Source of the DNA: JANNAT01 sp031384605
Lineage (GTDB): Bacteria > Pseudomonadota > Alphaproteobacteria > Rhodobacterales > Rhodobacteraceae
Direction of reading: 5' to 3'
Assembly (NCBI GenBank): GCA_031384605.1
Contig: JANNAT010000029.1
Span: forward strand, 18,788 to 82,787
DNA: 64,000 bases
Shown here: in pieces, positions 1-9,700 of the stretch
Layout of the letters: each line of letters starts with the position of its first letter
How positions within the stretch are numbered: the first letter of the stretch is position 1
Program-made: the position numbers and the translations under genes
Notes under the pieces: generated by a model
Seen by the model: only the letters and a program-made list of their open reading frames with translations
Databases searched by the model: none
What the model was told of the DNA's origin: nothing

Positions 1-168
1 GCCGACCGCTATTTTGGTGAATATGGCGCGGCCTATCTGGTGGTTCTGGGGATATTGACCCTGCTGGTGGCGCTTTAAGCCCGAACCGGGGTGTGGGGGC
101 TGATCTGCAAACGCTTTGATGCGCCGAGGTTTCCGATAAGGCGAACGCTGTTAGTGGATCGGCCATGA
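1..168 (+). pseudogene. LivM-like branched-chain amino acid ABC permease, 3' end, interrupted by a stop codon
   Basis: Only the C-terminal end of this gene is in the window. Frame 1 reads a hydrophobic tail containing FGEYGAAYLVVLG and stops at TAA 76-78. The same frame then continues without a stop to TGA 166-168 and encodes a tail containing GVWGLI and FPIRRTL, which resembles the usual end of LivM-type permeases. That distal TGA overlaps the ATG of the next gene (165-168), as expected for the ancestral coupled stop. I infer a nonsense mutation that removes about 29 residues. The family call rests on a short tail and is tentative; the stop itself is visible. The next three genes are also broken. 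Confidence 0.55.
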
Positions 169-1061
169 AAGCCGCGTTTTTTGGCGGCGTCGGCCAGCCG
201 CTGCGCATCGGGCAGATGTCAAACCCGACCCCGGCAGATGATCAGGTGATCTTGCGGATCGCCGCCTGTGGCATATGCGGCAGTGATCTGCACATCACGA
301 CTGATCCCGCCACCTTTGGCATTCAGGCCGGGACTGTGCTGGGGCACGAATTTGCGGGCAAAATCGTGGCGCGGGGCGCGGACGTGACCAGCCTGCGCAT
401 CGGCGATAATGTTGCGGTCAACCCGATCTTTGGCTGCGGCCACTGTCCGCGCTGCATGGCCGGTGATCCCGCATGGTGCGCGCAGATGCGACTGATCGGT
501 GGCGGCTATGCCGAATATGTCGCCGTCACCGCCCGGCAATGCCGGGGGCTGGCCCCATTGGCTTGCTGGGCGCATTCTGGGCGCGGCGGATGGGGGCCGC
601 GCGGGTCGAGGTGGCTGATCTGACGCTGCACCAACAGGCGCGCGATGGCCATGGGGGCGACGGGGTTTGTGATGTCGGGGCCGGACATGGCGGCTGAGGT
701 GGCCGATCTGTGCAACGGCGCACCCGACATCGTGTTTGAATGCGTGGGCAAGCGCAAGCTGATTGATGCCTGCATCGGGTTGGTGCGCAGCCAAGGCCGC
801 GTCATCAGCGTGGGCCTTTGCACCGGGGGCGACCGTTACGATGCCTTCCGGGCCATTTCAAAAGAAGTGACCGCCATCATGTCGGTTTTCTTCAACATGC
901 ATGAATTCAGCTCCGCGATGGATGCGCTGACCGGCGGTGCCTTCGCCCTGCAGGCCATAATCACCGACCAAATCGCGCTGCACCTGCTGCCTGCAACGTT
1001 TGAGGGCCTGCGCCACCACACCACGCAATGCAAAGTGCTGATCTTACCCGAAGACTTATGA
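165..1061 (+). pseudogene. Zinc-dependent alcohol dehydrogenase (threonine dehydrogenase-like), frameshifted and internally deleted
   Basis: The first part (165 to about 545) is a clear medium-chain zinc dehydrogenase N-terminus: CGICGSD gives the catalytic zinc cysteine C38, then GHEF, then the structural zinc cysteines in CGHCPRC. The reading then jumps to another frame at about 546, where the Rossmann motif GAGPIG appears, and returns to the first frame at about 645 (MAMGATGF) until TGA 1059-1061. The join at 540-550 brings VTARQC directly next to the nucleotide-binding glycine motif. About 40 residues, including the conserved Glu-Pro segment, are therefore missing. The product cannot be functional. 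The stop overlaps the next start, so the operon arrangement is preserved. Confidence 0.85.
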
Positions 1062-1838
1062 TGCAGTTTGAAAGGCAAACCCACGATATCGACGGCGTCA
1101 GCACCGTGGTTCGGGTGATCGGCAAAGGCCCCGCACTGCTGGCCCTGCAGGGTGCCGCCACGCTGGCGGGGCAGGAATTTGCCCGTGGGTTGGCCGACCG
1201 CTTCCGAGTCTATCTGCCATTCCATCCCGGTTTTGGCGAAAGTTCTGCCGCCCCGCATATCTGCGGCATGCAAGATGTTGTGGTGCATACGCTGAACCTG
1301 ATCGACGCCTTGGGTTTGAAAAAGCCACATCTAATGGGCCATTCGATGGGTGGCTGAATGGCCGCTGAATTGGCCGTCGTTGCGGGCGACAGGTTTAACA
1401 AACTGGTGCTGAACGCGCCTGCCGGGTTGAACGATCCGGCCTATCCTGCCACCGATATGGCCATGATTGCCCCACAGGATTTTCCGGGCTATCTGGCGCA
1501 TCATATGGATGTGGGGCTGCGCTGTTTCCCCGGTGGTGCCGAATGTCTGCCGCCCGAAGACTTTGGTGCCGCGCGCCAAAGAAGCAAAGGCGCTGCAAAA
1601 TATCCTGAAAGTGCATGGTTTTGGCCACGCCAACCTTGGCCGCTGGATTGGCCGTATTCGCAATGAAACCTTGATCTTATGGGGCGATCAGGACCGCATG
1701 CTGCCAGCGGGTCAGGCGAAAATCCGGGCCGACCGCATTCGCCACGCGCGCACCCACATCGTCCAAAATGCAGGCCATTTTGCCATGCAAGACCAGCCCG
1801 CCTGCCTGACCACAACCGCCGACTTTCTGTCCGCCTGA
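1058..1838 (+). pseudogene. Alpha/beta hydrolase, disrupted by a stop in the nucleophile elbow and a frameshift
   Basis: From ATG 1058 the sequence reads as an alpha/beta-hydrolase with a GxGPALLALQG-like oxyanion region. The nucleophile elbow GHSMGG lies at 1337-1354 and is followed at once by TGA 1355-1357, then MAAELA in the same frame. Homologues have a tryptophan at this point, so TGG to TGA is the likely change. Near 1565-1580 the reading shifts to another frame, where PRAKEAKALQNIL, the acid motif GDQDRMLP and the catalytic-histidine motif NAGHFAMQD are found, ending at TGA 1836-1838. All three catalytic elements survive in pieces. It sits between two other broken genes of the same operon. 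Confidence 0.85.
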
Positions 1839-1859
1839 TCCATCCATACGAGCCTGACC

Positions 1860-2886
1860 ATGCCTTATGCCCCCAAAATCATCGTCGTCGGCGTGGGTCG
1901 CGTCGGTCTGCTGAACGCCCTTGGCCTGGCCCGTGCGGGCGCTGCGGTGACTGTGATTGACGCAGATCCCGTGCTGAACGACAGCCCCCGCGCGATGACC
2001 CATACCGACCCCACCATGCAATTGATGCAACGGCTGGGCATTCTGGATGCGGCTGAAAAGATCGGCATTCAGCACCGCCACATCAACTTTGTCTGGCCGA
2101 ATGATGATCTGGTCATCACCATCGCCACCGTCAAAGCCGAACCAAACCGCGTGCATCCCCATAACCTGCAATTTGGCCAAGAGGCGCTGGGTGCCATTGC
2201 GATTTGGGGCTGGAGTTTGAAGGCTTCCCTTGGCCCGAACGGTTTGTGGCGACCAATGCCTATTACGACTTTACCAAACATGGCTGGAAGAATGTCCATA
2301 TGATCTGTTCCAGCCCGGTCTGGGGGCTGGTGGCCAAGATCAACAATGACAAGGGCGGTTTGTGGCGGTTTGTGACGGGCTGTGGCGGGTCAGGTTTCCC
2401 GACGATCCCAATATTTCAAACGACGAAGTTTTTGCCCGCATTGCGGGGCATTGCAAACGGATCATGCCCACGGATGGGCCGTATGAAATCAAATCATGGG
2501 CTCCCTACCGCGTGCACGAACGCTCGGCCCCGACTTATAATATCGGCCGGATCGTGTTGGCAGGGGACGCCGCCCATATCTGCAACCCGTGCAGCGGGGG
2601 CGGCGTGACCGGCGGGATGATGGATGTGGACCGGCTGGTCGATGCCTTTGCGGCGATCCTTTCTGGTGCAGATGCCGGGACGGCACTGGATGGAGACACG
2701 CTGGATCGGCGGACCGGGTTTCTAAAGGTGTCCTCACCCTTTGCCAGTCTGATGAAGGCGATGTCGGAACGCAGTGATCCGGCGCTGCAAAAACCGGATC
2801 AGGCAAAGATTGCCAAACTGTCAGTCGGGTCATCGACAATCTCGTTGGCCGGGATCAAGCCGCAGGCCAGCGGACAAGAGGCCTGA
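1860..2886 (+). pseudogene. FAD-dependent monooxygenase (PHBH/UbiH-like), frameshifted and deleted
   Basis: The N-terminal FAD-binding Rossmann motif VGVGRVGL is read in one frame from ATG 1860. The text then moves to a second frame at about 2205 (GLEFEGFPWPERF) and to a third at about 2370 (WRVRFPDDPN), which carries the second FAD motif LAGDAAHICNP and ends at TGA 2884-2886. Between HPHNLQFGQEALG and GLEFEGF roughly 65-90 residues of the normal fold are missing. The remaining reading would be a flavoprotein hydroxylase of aromatic-compound type. With its broken neighbours it suggests loss of a whole catabolic pathway. Three reading frames and a deletion make a single sequencing error unlikely. 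Confidence 0.85.
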
Positions 2887-3455
2887 GAAGGGACATTCTT
2901 TGCGTCTTTGCGATCAGGTCCACGGCATTAAAAGCGACATGCTTTTGATATGAACCCGCAATGCCACTTTGACCTGTAGTTTTGACGCGCCTTCAGGGGC
3001 TGTTGACGTTCAGGATTCCCAAACAGCCTGACTTCTGATGCAAGGTTGCAAACAAAGGAGAATGGCCCCGCCTCGGCCGCGGCAAGCGGGCTGTCGATTT
3101 GATTTGTTCCCGCCACGAGCACCGCACGGCCAACCCCCCAGTTGTTTGGTCTGGCAAAACAGGGTATCGTCTGTGCGAAGGTCGCTGGATTCGCTGTCTT
3201 ACAATTGGATGTCGGGCATCCAAGTCTTTCGTATTTCGTTTCATTCTGCACAAATGTAATGTCTGGCGGGCGCAAACGTTTTTCTTGGTTTCGCGATACA
3301 TGCGACGGCACCTTTGTTGGTTGCGGTGCAGTCGAGATCTGTCTTCAACGCTGTCGGCTTGTTGGCGCACAAGTGCCGGACTGTCGGCGGGATAAGCATT
3401 TCAAAACAAAGTGTCTGCCGCATCAAGGCAGGACCGGAATTCGCAGCGCCATTCT
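2887..3455. other. Intergenic stretch without a supported gene
   Basis: No open frame here has a ribosome-binding site, a recognisable motif or convincing codon use. A 7-bp inverted repeat (GGCTGTT ... AACAGCC) lies at about 2998-3030; it could be a transcription end or an insertion-sequence scar, but nothing around it supports either. The stretch separates the decayed operon from the stress-regulated glucan synthase operon. Confidence 0.5.
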
Positions 3456-3481
3456 GGAACCAAATGCATTTATGACGCGTT
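3456..3481 (+). promoter_or_regulatory. EcfG (general stress sigma factor) promoter ahead of the small protein and glucan synthase genes
   Basis: GGAAC at 3456-3460 and CGTT at 3478-3481 are separated by 17 nt. This matches the alphaproteobacterial EcfG consensus GGAAC-N16/17-CGTT. It lies about 62 bp upstream of the start at 3543. EcfG is encoded at 20225-20791 in this window. Confidence 0.8.
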
Positions 3482-3542
3482 GAAACCATGTGGGCAAATT
3501 GATGGCCTTGGGGCAAAGCAATGATCTGAAAGGATAATCTAG

Positions 3543-3737
3543 ATGGATTGGGATCAAATCGAAAGCAAATGGGCCGAAATGACCCTGCGTGTGCGCGGCG
3601 AAGCGTCATCTGTCAATGCGGATGCCACTGGCAGAACGCCGCGCCGTTTGGCCACGGCTGATGCACTGCCCGTCGACAGGGAAGATCGTCCATCCAACTT
3701 CGCTGCTGATGAGAAAACCACGATGTCGGCTCAGTGA
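3543..3737 (+). CDS. Small CsbD-like stress protein, 64 aa
   Basis: The N-terminus MDWDQIESKWAEMTLRVRGE resembles the start of CsbD-family proteins, as does the other CsbD-like gene at 22667, but the rest is a polar, probably disordered tail. AAAGGA about 10 nt upstream serves as ribosome-binding site. An EcfG-type promoter precedes it, so general stress induction is likely. Its TGA (3735-3737) overlaps the GTG start of the glucan synthase at 3734, which suggests translational coupling. The function is unknown; a regulatory or leader role for the giant downstream enzyme is possible but is inference. Confidence 0.7.
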   Translation: MDWDQIESKWAEMTLRVRGEASSVNADATGRTPRRLATADALPVDREDRPSNFAADEKTTMSAQ

Positions 3738-6700
3738 AATTGCCGCAAGTTCTGCTGACTGCGCGCAAATTTCTGACGTGGAAAAATGCCTGGGGCCCTG
3801 CCGGTTTATGGAACGACAAGACAGCGATCCGCGCCGATCTTTTTGGGGCCGAGCGGCTTGAGCATCACGCGCAGACCTTGGCCGCAGCCCAACAGATTAC
3901 AACCGGCAAGCCAGCACGGGTTCACAAACTTAGCGCGCGCGTGAAAGACAATGCCGCAGTCTTGCTGGACGCGTATCGTACTTGCGCGCAGGCCGTGCAG
4001 GCAAAACAGACGATCACCCCGGCGGCGGATTGGCTGCTGGACAACTTTCATCTGGTTGAACAGCAGCTGCGCCAGATCAATGATGATCTGCCACCCGGTT
4101 ACTATCGCCAATTGCCCAAGTTGAAAGACGGGCCATTCGCTGGATACCCACGGGTTTTTGGTCTGGCTTGGGCCTATATCGCGCATACCGACAGTCTGAT
4201 GTCGGGGCCCGTGCTTGCGCGCTATGTGCGGGCCTATCAGCAAGTGCAGCCGCTGATGATCGGTGAGTTGTGGGCGGTGGCGATCACGCTGCGCATTGTG
4301 CTGATCGAAAACATGCGGCGGCTGGCGGTGCAGATAGTCGAAGGCCATGAGAAACGTCTTTTGGCCGATGCGGTGGTCGATGCAGTTCTGGCGGCAAAAC
4401 AAATTCCCGGTCAGTCGCAACTGTTTGCAATGCAAAAGGCCGTCGCCCCATATGAAGGGGCCGCACTATCAGAGATTATTGCAGCCCAACTGGCCAAGCG
4501 CCTGCGCGGGTCTGATCCGGCGCAAACGCCGCTTTTCGGCTGGCTTGAAGACAGGCTGCAACTGCAAGGCTCGTCGATCGACGAAGTGATTGCCAGCGCG
4601 CAATTGCGGCTGGGTGCATCAAACGTCACGATGCGCAACATCGTGACATCCATGCGGCTGGTGTCTGAAATGGATTGGGCTGATTTCTTTGAAGAGGTCA
4701 GCCTGATTGACGTGCGGCTGCGCGATAATCCAACCTTTGCCGAAATGGATTTCGCAACGCGCAACCGCTATCGCACCGAAATAGAAATTCTGGCGCGCCG
4801 GTCGGGTAAGACCGAAAATGCGGTGGCGGACGCGTGCCTGGCGCTGGCCCGGCAGGGCGACACTGCGCAAAGCCGCGATCCGGGTTATTGGCTGATTGCC
4901 GAAGGGCGCGCGGCGCTGGAATTGCAGCTGGGTTTCAGACCATCAGCAAAGCTGCGGTTTTGGCGGCGGTTTGGCCGATTTGGGCTGGGCGGTTATCTGG
5001 CGGCAATTGGTGTGGTGTCGGTGGCAATGCTGGCGCTGGGGGTATCGTTGGCGGGTACGGCGGGGGCCGGTGCGGCGGCATTGGCGGTTCTGGCGATCAC
5101 CGGGATTGGCCTTGCCACCGATGTTGGGGCGGCGGTTGTGAACACCATTGTCACCCGGTCGGTGCCGCCAACGCCCCTGCCCGGCCTTGATCTGGCAAAG
5201 GGCATACCGCCGCATTTGCGCAGCTTGGTGGCAGTGCCAGTGCTGTTGCACGACACGGATGAACTGGCGATGCAGATCGAACGGCTGGAAGTGCATCACC
5301 TGTCCAGCGTGGGCGGTGCTGTGCATTACGCGCTGGTGTCAGATGCACGGGATGCAAACACCGAGACGACCGATTTAGATGCAAGTTTGATCACAGCGGC
5401 ACTGGAGGCGGTGGCGCGGCTGAACGCGCGCTATCCATCACTGGACGGGGACCGGTTCTTTTTCCTGCATCGCCGCCGGCTGTGGAACCCGACCCAAGGC
5501 GTGTGGATGGGGTGGGAGCGCAAGCGCGGCAAGCTGGCGGAACTGAACCGGCTGTTGCGCGGGGCTGTGGATACCAGTTTTGACGTGATCAGCGGGCCCG
5601 TGCCGCAAGACATCCGCTATGTCATCACGCTGGACGCCGATACGCGCCTTTTGCGCGGCACCGTGCGGCAGATGATCGGCAAGATGGCGCACCCGTTAAA
5701 CCAGCCCCGTTTTGAGGGGGCATCTAACCGGGTTACCGGGGGCTACGGCATCTTGCAGCCGCGCGTGACGGCATCGCTGCCCTTGGGGCAAGACGGGTCG
5801 ATTTATCAGCGGATATTTTCAAGTCAGGGCGGGATAGAGCCCTATGCGGCGGCGGTTTCGGACGTTTATCAAGATTTGTTCGACGAAGGATCGTTCACCG
5901 GCAAAGGCATTTATGACGTTGATGCGTTTGAGGCGGCTTTGGCGGGCCGCGTTCCCGAAAACACCATGCTAAGCCATGATCTGTTTGAAGGCGTCTTTGC
6001 CCGCGCCGCCTTGGCGTCTGATATCGAAGTGGTCGAGGATTTCCCCAACCGGCACGATGTTGATATGCGCCGGCATCACCGCTGGGCGCGGGGCGACTGG
6101 CAATTGCTGCCATGGATTTTTGGCGCAAGGCGGCAGGACAGCGGCGGTATTCCCGCGGTCGGGCGCTGGAAAATGATCGATAATTTGCGCCGCTCGCTTT
6201 TGGCACCATTGGCGATGGCCTCGCTTTTGGCAGGGTGGCTGATGGCCCCGGCGGTGGCGGTGGTCTGGACGATTGTGGTGGTGGCAATGCTGGCCCTGCC
6301 GCGTTTATTGCCGTTGCCGTTCGGCATTGTGCCCGAACGGTCCGGGGTGACATTGCGCAGCCACTTCGCGGCGTTGGGCAATGATGCGTTGATCGCCCTT
6401 AGTCAGATTGCGTTGTCGCTGGTCTTGCTGGCCGATACGGCGGCCAACATGCTGGATGCGGTTGCGCGCACGGTCTGGCGGCTGGCAGTATCGCGCAGGT
6501 ATCTGTTGGAATGGGTGACGGCGGCGCGGTCTGGGGGCGGTGCGCAGCCGTCGGTGTTGGGCCAGTATGCGCGCATGGCCAGCGGTGTTTTGCTGGGGTT
6601 GGCGGCGTGCGGTGTGGCGGCGTTGGTCAATCCCGCGGTTCTGCCGTTGCTGGTGCCGTTCGCGCTGGCCTGGCTTGTCGCACCCGGCGTGGCCCGATTT

Positions 6701-9700
6701 ATCAGTTTGCCACAAAAAGCCCGCGCTGCCGCCCCGCTGACCGCTGCGCAAGCGGCGGCGCTTCGAATGATTGCGCGGCGCACGTGGCGGTATTTTGAAA
6801 CCTTTGTGACGGCGATAGAGAACTTTCTGCCGCCGGACAATTTTCAGGAAACCCCGAAACCCGCCATTGCCACCCGAACCTCGCCGACCAACATCGGGCT
6901 TTACCTTTTGTCCACCGTGGTTGCCCGCGATATGGGATGGATCAGCCAGACGGCGGCATTGTTGCGGATGAAAGACACCCTGCAGACGATGCAGCGCATG
7001 CCACGCTATCGCGGGCACCTTTACAACTGGCACGACACCCGGGATTTGCGGGTGTTAGAGCCGGCCTATGTCTCATCCGTCGACAGCGGCAATCTGGCGG
7101 GGCATCTGATCGCCGTGGCGCAGTCCTGCCGCGCATGGGCAAGTGTTGCGGTGGATGGCGTGGTGCGCCGTCAGGCCGTTCTGGATACCCTTCATCTTGC
7201 GCAGCAGTCATTGGAAATCGCCCCGGCAATTGACGGTCTGATGCAGATTTTGGACGCATTGGCGCAAGCGGCAGCAGATCCGAAAACGGATTTGCAGGCG
7301 TTGATGCCTAGTGCAGCGAAGGCTATGGAGATATCGCAACGGGCGGGCGCGCCGGGGTCGGACATCGTGTTCTGGACCACCGCGATCCATCACTGCCTTA
7401 CCAATCAGCTTGCCGATCTGACCCAACCGACAGACCCTGCCCTGCTGGCCGAGGTCGAGGCGATGGCGCGGACCTTTGCCACCGACATGGAATTTGGCTT
7501 TTTGTTGGAGCCGGATAAAAAGCTGCTGTCCATCGGATTTTCGCTGGTGACAAACCGGCTTGATCCTAATTGTTACGATCTTTTGGCGTCCGAGGCGCGG
7601 CTGGCCAGCCTGTTTGCCATCGCAAAGGGCGACGTGGATACGCGGCACTGGTTTCGTCTTGGCCGGGCCGCCACCCCGATTGGGGCTGGATCAGCGCTGA
7701 TATCATGGTCGGGCAGCATGTTTGAATATCTGATGCCGTCACTGGTGATGCGGGCACCTGCGGGATCGGTGCTGGAACAAACGAACCGGCTGATTGTGGC
7801 GCGGCAGGAAAGCTATGGCGCGGCGCTTGGGGTGCCATGGGGGATATCGGAATCTTCCTACAACGCCCGCGATCTGGAGATGACGTATCAATACTCCAAC
7901 TTTGGCGTGCCGGGGCTTGGGCTGAAACGGGGGCTAAGCGAGAACCGCGTGATAGCACCCTATGCCACAGGGTTGGCTGCGATGATTGATCCGGTCGCGG
8001 CCGAGCAGAACTATGCCCGGCTGGCGGCGTTGGGGGCCGAGGGGCGTTATGGGTTTTACGAGGCGGTCGACTTTACCCCGAACCGGCTGCAAGGAAACGA
8101 TGGTCACGCCATTGTTCGCAGCTTTATGGCGCATCATCAGGGCATGACGATTACGGCCATTGCAAACACATTGCAGAACGGGCGGTTGCGCGACCGCTTT
8201 CATGCCGAGCCGATGATTCAAGGGGCCGAGTTGTTGTTGCAGGAACGGGTGCCGCGCGATGTGGCCACCGCCCCGCCGCGCGCCAAAGAAGTATTGGTTG
8301 GCCGGGTGGAATCCAGTGACGTGCCAACCGTTCGGGCCTTTGCAACGCCAATGCAGGCAACGCCGACGGGGCATCTTTTGTCAAATGGCAACTACGGCGT
8401 CATGCTGACCCCAACGGGCGAAGGGTTTAGCCGGTGGCGCGATCTGGCGATCACCCGTTGGCGGGCAGAGCCGACGCAGGCGGCGCTTGGGTCTTTCATC
8501 TTTGCCCGCGATACGGCCACGGGTCTGGTTTGGTCGGCCGGGGTGCAGCCGACGCGGATGGATCCAGACGCGCACCGCGCGGTGTTTTGCGAACATCACG
8601 CGGCCTTTACCCACAGCGCCCCGCGATTTACCACCCTGACCGAAGTGGTGGTCTCTGCCGAAGATGACGCCGAAGCGCGGCGGGTGACGCTGACCAATAC
8701 CGGCCGTCGGGCGCGTGAAGTTGATCTGACCTCATACGCCGAACTGGTGTTGGCCCCGCAAGCGTCTGATCAGGCGCATCCGGCGTTTTCCAAGATGTTC
8801 GTGGTGACAGATTATCTGCCGGAACTGGGCGTGATCATTGCCACAAGACGCAAACGGTCGCCGCACGACCCCGAAGTTTGGGCCGCCCATATCGCCGTTG
8901 TCGAAGGGGCTGAGACGGCACCTATGCAGATAGAGACAGACCGCGCCAGATTTATCGGGCGCGGGCGCAGCATCAGGCAGGCGATCATGGCCGATACCCC
9001 GTTGTCGGGAACCACAGGCACGGTGCTGGACCCGATCTTTTCGATCCGTCGCAGGGTCAGCATTCCGGCAGGCGGGGTGACACGGGTGACGTTCTGGACC
9101 ATCGTTGCGGCATCGCCGGCAGCCCTGCTTGATCTGGTGGATCGCCACCGCGATGCCTCGGCCTTTGCGCGGGCAGCAACCCTGTCTTGGACCCAAGCAC
9201 AGGTGCAATTGCGCCATCTGGGGATCAGCCACGCCGATGCCGCCGATTTTCAGGCATTGGGCGGCATGGTGATGCGCGGCGATTCCCGTCTGCGCGCTTT
9301 GTCTGGCCAGATTGCCGAAGGGGCCGCGCCGCAATCGGCACTTTGGGCGTTGGGGATTTCAGGCGATCTGCCAATTGTGCTTTTGCAGATCGAGGATGCC
9401 GACGATATTGCCGTTCTGCATCAGGTGCTAAGTGCGCATGAATACTGGGGAATGCGGCAATTGCCGGTCGATCTGGTGATCTTGAATGATCGCTCGTCGT
9501 CCTATGTGCAGGATTTGCAGATTGGCATCGACAGTGCAGTGCGCGCGGCGCGCTCACGGCCCCGCGCGGCAGGCATTCATGCGGCGGCGCAAGGGGGCGT
9601 TCATACGCTGCGGGCCGATCTTTTGAACCCCGGTGCCCGCGCGCATCTGCTGTCGATGGCGCAGGTGGTGCTGGTGGCGGCCCGCGGCGACATCGGTCAG

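Noticed and set aside
165..2886. Sequencing error as the cause of all frame breaks
   Set aside because: Four adjacent genes have different kinds of lesion, including missing segments of tens of codons and in-frame stop substitutions, while all other genes in the window are intact.
2998..3030. Inverted repeat GGCTGTT/AACAGCC considered as an insertion-sequence end
   Set aside because: Only 7 bp, no transposase fragment and no target duplication found.
6305..7033. Antisense frames inside the glucan synthase gene
   Set aside because: They are Arg/Gln-rich shadows of the coding strand with no start signals.
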